64,000 nt of DNA, taken from positions 14,283,167 to 14,347,166 of the forward strand of contig NC_087074.1 of assembly GCF_026151205.1 (NCBI RefSeq), written 5' to 3'. Positions within the stretch are counted from its first letter, which is position 1; each line of letters starts with the position of its first letter. A model generated the notes under the pieces. It was given only the letters and a program-made list of their open reading frames with translations, searched no databases and was not told the origin of the DNA. The position numbers and the translations under genes are program-made. Positions 56,050 through 64,000 of this stretch are shown here, piece after piece. Origin of the DNA: Bolinopsis microptera. Lineage: Eukaryota > Ctenophora > Tentaculata > Lobata > Bolinopsidae.

Positions 56050-58906
56050 AGAATTCAGCCAATATATTTAATATGTTTACAGATTAGCCGACCAAGTTGG
56101 CTTATACCGTTGCAGTATTGTGTCAGAGTGAGCTTCAACATCATTATCCACTTTGCAGTGACATAATGTTGCCTGTTGGCGCCCCCCCCCCCCCCCGCCG
56201 AAAATGCGCCCCCTTGTTGGCGCCCCCTCCCCAGTTGGCACCCCTCCCTAAAATTGAACAACTTAGGTGATTTTAGAGGATACACCGGTAAAATCTCTAA
56301 AAAAGTGTGTTTCTAGAGCAAAACGCGCAGTTTTGCTAGTACCTCAGTTAAGGTTTTCAAAATTGTCCCACATTCATACGACGATTTTGCGCCCCCTAAG
56401 ATGGCGCCCCTCCCCCCACTGCCACTTTGTATCAATTCACAATTGCAGTAATTGTCATTATAGTTCAAAAAACGCACAGCAAGAACTTTTAAAACTTATT
56501 AAGTATTTTGATTTCCACAGCAGTTTATTTATTTCATACAGCCGATAAAGTAAAAGTAAATAATTGTATTAACTATCTTAATTTGCTCAACTAATTGCAA
56601 TGTTCATCAATCATTTAAATACTCGTGATTAATAATTTGGTCATATGTTTTGTATAATTTGTCTCAAACTGTACTTAATTACATTATAAGAAAATTTAAT
56701 TAAGAAAATTTAACTACCGAACTGAAGGTATAACTGAATATTCAACCTTTTAAAGAAATTTTGCCGAACCGTTCAACAACTTGTCCTACAGGCTATAAAA
56801 ATGTTTAGATATCAAAAAATGTCATATCAATTTCCAATGGTCAACTCTTTCTGTCGATAAATTTTACCGGTAATTTGTATTGTACTACACATTTACTTTA
56901 AGATGAATAATTATCATTGTCAATTATTTAAGATAGTTACGCTAACTCTAAGTATAGCAGTACTAAGCAGTAAGCAGTAACCACAGAATAGCTTGTACAA
57001 ACATTGTACAGAATTTATATAGCTGATTCTAACATGAGCATTGTCAATTTGTGTCATGAGCTTCTGACAGGTGCGCTCTTTTTCCAACAGCTGTAATTAG
57101 TTCTTGAGTTTTAGCCGAACGCCTATTGTCACTGACCAGTTTTAGATATTACTAATTCGTTGGTTTTATTTCATGTCTCAGTAACAATGACAGGTTACAA
57201 TTACCTGTTTACAGACTATAAGTATTATAGTATAACTGTTGCATATCATCTGTCTGGAGCATGAAGACGAATAATCGCTCCATTACAAAGTATGCAGTAC
57301 AAACCACAGCAGAATGGGTAGATTTATTAGTCTTTCATATTTATTCACCAGCTGGTCGGCTTTAAAGTTGGCAAATGGCAGATGACAGAACGTTACTAAA
57401 TTTCTGCCCTGTTTCTGAGGTGTAAGGACTGGAGTCGCTTTGTTTTTCAAGCCAGCTGCTGATCTAAAATACCAATTTCTAGGTCACTTGCAGCACTTGT
57501 CCTTCGTCAGTTAAGTACTAAACTGCTAAAATAGAAAAACTTTGCAATTTGTGGAACTGAAGTCTGAACTCTCGCATATTAGTACTTCATACTTGCTTTA
57601 TGAAATTCGTGAAATTCGATTAACTTCAAGATCCTTTCATTATATTTTGATCACTGTTTTAGTGGGAATAGAAAAATTGAATAGTCGAAAGTAAAAGAAT
57701 TTTCGGTCGTTACCTACTACCTAGTTCATTTTTAACTTTGTTCAAGGAAATTATCATTAATTATTGTACAATTAGTCGATTGCGCACGCTCACCAATTAA
57801 TCCAGCAAATTTGTCATTAAACGAGCAGTATATCAGATACCATATCTCACGGGATAAAAGTTAATGTGGTAATTTGTTCAGTTATAACCAGACCGTACCG
57901 TGGTTAATCCTACATTAGTAATATATTAATATAGCATTGCACTATGTGCATGTGGGAGTAAACTGACATTTACTGTATATATAGTAGTACACTTACACTT
58001 ATTATACAACTGAAGTGTAATTAGTAGCAGCGCCGTTATTATCACTAATCGCACTCTTCGGTTTTTTAGGCCGGTGTTAGGCATAATAGGCAAGTGTGTA
58101 CGATAATGTTTAATATTGAAACTCACTCGCCAAACTCGTTCGCTTGATTATTGCAGTACAAGGTCGTAATATTATCGTATACTGTTACAGTATTGATCTT
58201 GGCTAAGAATAATTCTGCATCTCTATATTATTGTATATTGACGTTTCCTATAATATTAGTGATATGAGCTTTATTAATATTACCACACTTTTAACGGCAA
58301 CTGATTTTAGATAACATTAGCTAAGTATACAATAAACCGAAACGCATTTCATAAACGGAAACAATAGATACAAGATAATTCAAATTAATGCAAACCGCGA
58401 CCTCGCAAAATCCGCAGTTTTGGTTTTATTTTTATCTAGACAAAAAAGTGCATTTTTCGATGCGTTCTATTTGAATCTTGACTGACTAGTTGGTAGTTGG
58501 ACTTTTTCTATCAATATCATTCCTATCGGTACGTGATGTGTCCAAGATCATACAAACTAGAGACGAATAGTATGATCTCTTAATTAGCGAGTCTACATTT
58601 TAATCCCGTATACTTATAGCAAACTATGGTCAAATCAAGCTGAAAAATTAAAATGTTCATGTTTTGCATTTTGCAACCTAATAAAGGTGGTATGATAATT
58701 ATATATAATATAATGTTAGAAACAAATTTGTTTTAAGGGCGCCTGGAGAAAATATGCTCTTTTAATTCCATGCTTTGAATTGAATGTTTTAATTCTTTAT
58801 TTTCCATCTATCAATCAACTCAATAATTATATAATTAAATTGGATACTTGTATATGATTAACAATTCCATTACCAGCTCAGAGTAGTGTAAAAATGTGAC
58901 TAAACA
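56050..58906. other. Intergenic DNA between the two GPCR loci
   Basis: AT-rich and without a recognised gene. It contains a C15 run at about 56182 within GGCGCCCC-type low-complexity DNA (56170-56420). Nothing else with clear structure. Confidence 0.6.
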
Positions 58907-59809
58907 ATGGATGTTGTCAGACCGGAGGATTACGGGGCGGAGTATGAAGAGGTTCACACTTTAGTAGAGAGTGTGATATGGGGCACCCTCTTGACAATGG
59001 GCAACATTTTGGGACTTATTGGGAATTCTCTCGTTATATTTGCGTCCCTCAAATATGGAACTTTTAAAATGGATGGAGCGACGATCGTTTTTGTGAGGAA
59101 CATTGCCATTTCAGACATGGTGGTTATACTGATGTATGGAATTCCCATTGGGATAACCAACATCGCCCGGACTTGGGTATTTGGTGGGACAATGTGCAAA
59201 ATAATTGGTTACGCTGTATCTATCCCAGCTTTCGCTAGCATCAACTTTATCTTGATCGTTTCAATACATCGATATCTTAGGTGCCGATATCCAAACTCTG
59301 CTATAACAGGCATTGGTCACAAAAAAGCGAATATTATTGCTGTCATTGTTTGGTTTTTCTCTTGCATCTTCATCGCCTATACTCTGATCGTCCACGGTAA
59401 ATCTGATTTCAATGCCAAACTTGCTGTTTGCTCTTTTATATACGGACGAGACATTCCCAACCTCGTTATTATGAGTCTTCTCACCCTGGTCCCGTTTACC
59501 GTAATCACCGTCATTAACATAGTCCTGTGGGCCTATGTGAGTACGTATTTAAAGTCACATACGGACACTCCACTCAGACCACCACAGCCCTGGTCACAAC
59601 CGCGGCGGTTACAGGTCTCTTCTGGGTGATGTGGTGTCCTACTGCGGTATACGGTTCCACCTCTTTGCTATAAAAGGGGAAGACTGGATACCGGCATGGC
59701 TGGAAAAATGCGGTATCTCTACATCTTATTGTTGGGAGCGTACCTAAACCCGTTTATCTATACCTTGACATTTTTTCATCGCCTCAATCAATTCTTTAAA
59801 AATCTATAG
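58907..59809 (+). pseudogene. Class A GPCR pseudogene, frameshifted after TM5, intronless
   Basis: The first 216 or so codons are open and intact: N-terminus, TM1 (GLIGNSLVIFASLKYG), TM2 with ISDMVVILMYG, ECL1 Cys (GGTMCKIIG), TM3 ending SIHRYLRC, TM4 and TM5. The frame then drifts into a stop near 59627-59629. Receptor-like sequence continues in other frames: TM6 (VTGLFWVMWCPTAVYG) in one, ECL3 (FAIKGEDWIPAWLEK) in a second, and TM7 (ILLLGAYLNPFIYTL) back in the original one. That needs three small indels, near 59548-59554, 59645-59655 and the A-run at 59704-59708. The HRY motif and overall layout match the intact GPCR at 53947, but there is no intron at the TM1 position. Sequencing error is possible; three shifts in under 200 bp favour decay. 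Confidence 0.85.
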
Positions 59810-59876
59810 ATGCAATGCCCGAGGCTGCATGCTGCAGCAGTAGCCGCAACAGCAACTAAAGACACCACGATAAAAA

Positions 59877-60136
59877 TTTATTAAATACAGAATAAATGTT
59901 TATTAATCCACGAATCAACGCTCGCGGATCGCGCTTTCTCACAAATCAACGCTCTCTTACTGATCAGGATCTTATTCTTAGTGCTTAGTCTTACAAAGTT
60001 ATTTTTCGATACAGCATCAAACATGGAATAATTGCTATTGATCAAATTATATTATTTTGCTGAGTGGTGTATCTTAAAAATAATATCTTCAAGAACGCGA
60101 GCGTTGATTCGTGTATTTATTCTGTATTTGATAAAC
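59877..60136. mobile_element. Inverted-repeat element of about 260 bp downstream of the GPCR pseudogene
   Basis: Arms share AAATACAGAATAAAT and CACGAATCAACGCTCGCG in inverted orientation; the left arm has a 12-bp insertion (GTTTATTAATCC). No target duplication was identified. Confidence 0.7.
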
Positions 60137-60276
60137 TATCTTAGATATAGGGCAGTCGAGTTTTATTCTTCTTTCTTTCAACGCTGGACAGCACTCGTGC
60201 ATACCGAATTTTTGGCAGTCCTCGAAAATTAGTGCCATGACAAGAATTAGGAGCCATTTAATAATAGGAATATTAA

Positions 60277-60603
60277 TTTGACCAAAACCCATAATCATGG
60301 GTAGAGTGTACCGCTGCCAGTGTCTCTCTTTTCCAAACAAAAGGAAATGATATAAATTTGAGGAACAGTCCGCTAATGCAAATTGATACCGAGAATGAAA
60401 TCGGTCGCTCGCTTTTTCAAATCAATAAGCTTTATTACAATTCGTGAGCCGTGATCGAATTGAAAAAGCGAGCGACCGATTTCATTCTCGGTATCAATTT
60501 GCATTAGCGGACTGTTCCTCAAATTTATATCATTTCCTTTTGTTTGGAAAAGAGAGACACTGGCAGCGGTACACTCTACCCATGATTATGGGTTTTGGTC
60601 AAA
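60277..60603. repeat. Long hairpin, copy 1 (about 147-bp arms)
   Basis: The arms begin TTTGACCAAAACCCATAATC and run to CGGTCGCTCGCTTTTTCAA, with a spacer of about 33 bp. Arms are almost perfectly complementary. It heads a roughly 1.35-kb unit that is repeated in tandem. Confidence 0.92.
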
Positions 60604-63158
60604 TATCATCTCTTTTTGATTATAATGTCAGGATAATTTACACAGCTAGTCGAAACTTCATTAACAAGGAGGTAATTTCGACGATTTCGAAATTCTGCCT
60701 TTGAAAACGTTTCCTTGTGTTTAGTTAGGTATATCTGTCGATAACCGACTGAATATGGCACTTTTTACTCATTCAAGTTGGCATTAAATTCATATATAAT
60801 GCCATTTAAATATCGTGGAAAGCAGAATATATTCGAAATCACGAGTGAGCAAAATTCTCACCTTTCGCACGTGCAAACTTTGAGCGGACGTTGCGTGCGC
60901 ATAAAATATTGAATCACCGTAAATTTTTGTATAGTGGTATTTAATATATAGTTTGATAAGCATGCAAAGTTTCAGAAGATTTCAAAAAGAACTTGGATCA
61001 CAACGGGACTCCAAAGTTGATAAAAATCGTGAAAATCAAAATTTTTAGTGATTTTAGCTATTTTAAATCAATTTGGGCGTGTCCCCACGTGTGCAACTTT
61101 TCGATTTTTAACTTTAAAACTAGCCTATAACACAATTTACACCTTTAAGAAGCAAAATTGAGCTCCACAACCCAAGGGATGGCCCAACACCAGAGAATAC
61201 TAATTCACAACTTTTGTGTTTTTATAAAATTATTCTTCAAAAAAGCACTAACTTCAATAGCAAATATCTTTATGAAGGAGTAAGGTAGGAAACTTTTCCG
61301 GTAGATTTTCAGAATGCTTGAACAATTATCTAAGATAGAAATGTCCTCAGATTTTGAATAAAATTACTCCTTAATGGTGTAAAATCGATTTGAAAAGTTG
61401 TTATTTTGTCAAAAATCAAGTTTTAAAAACACTTAAATTGATGACGTCATCAAGTGATGATGATGATGATAAATTATTTTTCAATATAAAGTAAACTAAA
61501 GTATAAACGATTATCTTTAAAACCTGTGGTTCGAAATGACTGTATCTTTTATACTTTTGAATCTACGGACACTTAAATGTAGGCTACAATTGACTGCAAA
61601 AAGCGTCTATACATATTATTATATATTTGACCAAAACCCATAATCATGGGTAGAGTGGACCGCTGCCAGTGTCTCTCTTTCCCAAACAAAAGGAAATGAT
61701 ATTAATTTGATTGACCGTGCTCAAATGCAAAATGATACCGAGAATGAAATCGGTCGCTCGCTTTTCCCATTCATTCACGGCTTACGAATTGTAATAAGTT
61801 TCGATTGATTACATCAATCAGATGCTGTAAAAATCTCTTTGGGTTGCGTTCGGGTCGATACCTAGTATTTCGGGGTAAGGGTGGTAGTTATTAGTATTAC
61901 TTATTGAATAAGCTGAAGTTTATTGAATCTTTATTGCCGAGTACAGCTGCCTTTGGATAGTTCTTCTTAATCTATTACAATTGTAAATGAATGGGAAAAG
62001 CGAGCGACCGATTTCATTCTCGGTATCATTTTGCATTTGAGCACGGTCAATCAAATTAATATCATTTCCTTTTGTTTGGGAAAGAGAGACACTGGCAGCG
62101 GTCCACTCTACCCATGATTATGGGTTTTGGTCAAATATCATCTCTTTTTGATTATAATATCAGGGTACTTTATAAAGTTGAAATATACACTGATATCTTC
62201 ATTAATAAGGAGGAAGTTTCAACGATTTCGAAATTTTTCCTTTGAAAACATTTCCTTGTGTTTAGGGAAGCATATCGGTCGATCACTGACTGAATATGCC
62301 ACTTAATACTCATTCAAGTTGGCATTAAATTCATATATAATGACATTAAACTGTCGTGGCAAAGCAGAATTTGTTGGAAATCACGAATGAGCAAATTCTC
62401 ACCTTTCGCACGTGCAAACTTTGAGCGGACGTTGCGTGCGCATTGAATATTGAATCGCCGTAAATTTTAGCATGTAATTGTTTTATATATAACTTGATAA
62501 GCATGCAAAGTTTCAAAGTATTTCAAGAAGAATTGTAATCACAACGGGACTCTAAAGTTGACAGAAAATGACGAAAACAGCAATTTACAGTGATTTTAGT
62601 AATTTTCTATCAATTTGGGCGTGTCCCCACGTGTGCAACTTTTCGATTTTTAACTTTAAAACTAGCCTAATGCACAATTTATACCTATAGGAAGCAGAAC
62701 TGAGCTCCACAACCCAAGGCATGGCCCAACACTAGAGAATACTAAATCGCAAAATTGACGTTTTTATAAAATAATTCTTCAAAAAAGCACAAACTTCAAT
62801 GACGAATATCTTTATGAAGGAGCAAGCTAGAAAAATTTTCCGGTAGATTTTCAGAATGCTTGAACAATTATCTAAGATGAAAATTTCCTCATATTTTGAA
62901 TACAATTACTTTTTAATGGTGTAAAATCATTTTTAAAAGTTATTACTTTGTCAAAAATCAAGTTTTAAAAACGGTTAACTTGATGACGTCATCAAGGGGT
63001 GTTCATGACGTCAAATAATTTGTTTATAAATGTTAACTAAAGTGTAAACAATTATTTTCAAGACCTGTGGTCGGAAATGGCTGTATCTTTTATACTTTAG
63101 AATCTATGGACAATTAAATACAGGCTACAATTGACTGGCAAAGCGTCTATCCCTGAAT
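60604..63158. repeat. Tandemly duplicated 1-kb tail after each hairpin
   Basis: 60604-61625 and 62136-63158 are diverged direct copies. They share TATCATCTCTTTTTGATTAT at the start, TTTCGCACGTGCAAACTTTG, GGGCGTGTCCCCACGTGTGC and TTGATGACGTCATCAAG. No coding potential is seen in either. Together with the hairpins they form a two-unit tandem array. Confidence 0.9.
61626..62135. repeat. Long hairpin, copy 2 (about 150-bp arms)
   Basis: Same family as the hairpin at 60277, with matching arms 61626-61775 and 61986-62135 and a longer spacer of about 210 bp. Its arms match each other better than they match copy 1 (for example TGACCGTGCTCAAATGCAA versus GGAACAGTCCGCTAATGCAA). Confidence 0.92.
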
Positions 63159-63169
63159 ATATATGTATG

Positions 63170-64000
63170 TATATATCACGACAATCTATCGTAAAACATG
63201 GGTTCTAGAAAACCCACTTCCCGATGCTCCTGAAACCTGGAACTTTTTTTGCAGTCGATTTGGTCAACGTCTAGACGCCCTGAAAAATTTCAGATCTCTA
63301 ACTCAATTTTAACATGGTTTTTAAAGCACCTGAATATGGCGATTTTGGGTTTTTTACCGAATTTCGTATAACAGTGCTGGCGAGTATTTTATGCAAATTT
63401 CTTAAAAATCTCAACATAACTATTTTTTATTCCTGTCATCTTTGACATCAAATTAGAATGTTTTGAACTAAAAATAAATCTGCTGAACGACTTCCGATGA
63501 GTCTTAATGCCTGAAAAACTCCTGCCGGAGGCAGGAAAAGAGAAAGAGGCTTGTAACGTGTACCAAAGGGGGTATAATAGTATTAGTAAAGGGGGTATAA
63601 CAGTAAATGGGGTACATAGTATACCCACAATAAATGCAACGGTCGTGCTTGCCAGCACTGTGATCTTCACGACAATCTGTTGTAAAAGAGGGGTTCCAGA
63701 AAACCCACTTCCCGATACTCCTGAAACATGAAATTTTTTTCACTGTCGATTTGGACAAGGTCTAGACGCCCTGCAAAGTTTCAGATCTCTAACTCAATTT
63801 TAACATGGTTTTTAAGGCACCTGAATATGGCGATTTTGGGTTTTTTACCTAATTTCGTATAACATGCTGGCGCGAATTTTGCGAAAATTTCTTAAAAACC
63901 TCCATATAACTATTTCTTATTCCTGTCATCTTTAACATTGAATTAGAATGTTTTGAACTTAAATGTACCTGCTGAACTACTTTCGAAAGAGTTTTAATGC
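63170..64000. repeat. 491-bp tandem repeat running off the window
   Basis: A unit starting near 63177 (CACGACAATCT) repeats at 63668 with modest divergence. Shared landmarks are AAAACCCACTTCCCGAT, GGTCTAGACGCCCTG/CGTCTAGACGCCCTG and CACCTGAATATGGCGATTTT. The window ends inside the second copy. Short frames inside it are repeat-derived. Confidence 0.88.

Overview
This is eukaryotic, almost certainly metazoan, nuclear DNA. It carries spliced genes with GT-AG introns, a CaM-kinase-kinase-like kinase, a semaphorin, two class A (rhodopsin-like) GPCR loci, TTAGGG-type interstitial repeats, and several classes of eukaryotic DNA transposon and LINE debris. The AT-rich background, long repeat-filled introns and a tyrosine-recombinase (DUF3504/Crypton-like) gene fit an early-branching animal such as a cnidarian. 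That placement is inference; nothing here fixes the species.

Layout: 0.2-2.6 kb (-) is a four-exon tyrosine-recombinase gene with two consecutive in-frame stops. 3.7-9.4 kb (+) is a CaMKK-like kinase of about ten exons. 9.4-14.2 kb is mostly anonymous DNA, ending in an intact LINE ORF1-type frame (-). 14.2-17.5 kb is a satellite block (28-, 10-, 10- and 6-bp units) with an inverted-repeat element. 18.3-18.8 kb is a TA-flanked MITE. 20.4-46.4 kb (+) is a nine-exon secreted semaphorin (524 aa). 48-54 kb is a dense DNA-transposon graveyard (hAT, pogo/Tc1, MITEs). 53.9-55.3 kb (+) is an intact 381-aa GPCR, and 58.9-59.8 kb (+) is a related, frameshifted and intronless GPCR pseudogene. 60.3-64 kb is a tandem repeat block with long hairpins.

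The most unusual signal is a set of minisatellites built from splice sites. In three introns of two unrelated genes (kinase intron before 5364; semaphorin introns before 30825 and 46072) a tandem array ends exactly at the functional AG. Each unit (23, 45 or 32 bp) carries a CTAAC branch-point-like motif, a pyrimidine-rich stretch and an AG or near-AG. CTAAC also precedes several array-free acceptors here, so each unit looks like a complete 3' splice site copied 12-32 times. A fourth array (8-bp unit) begins about 10 bp after the kinase donor at 7253 and resembles the donor-proximal sequence. I infer a recurrent process that amplifies intron ends.

The genes do not form an operon or pathway. 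The kinase would act in cytosolic Ca2+/calmodulin signalling. The semaphorin would be a secreted guidance ligand for plexins. The GPCR pair is a local receptor duplication with one decaying copy.
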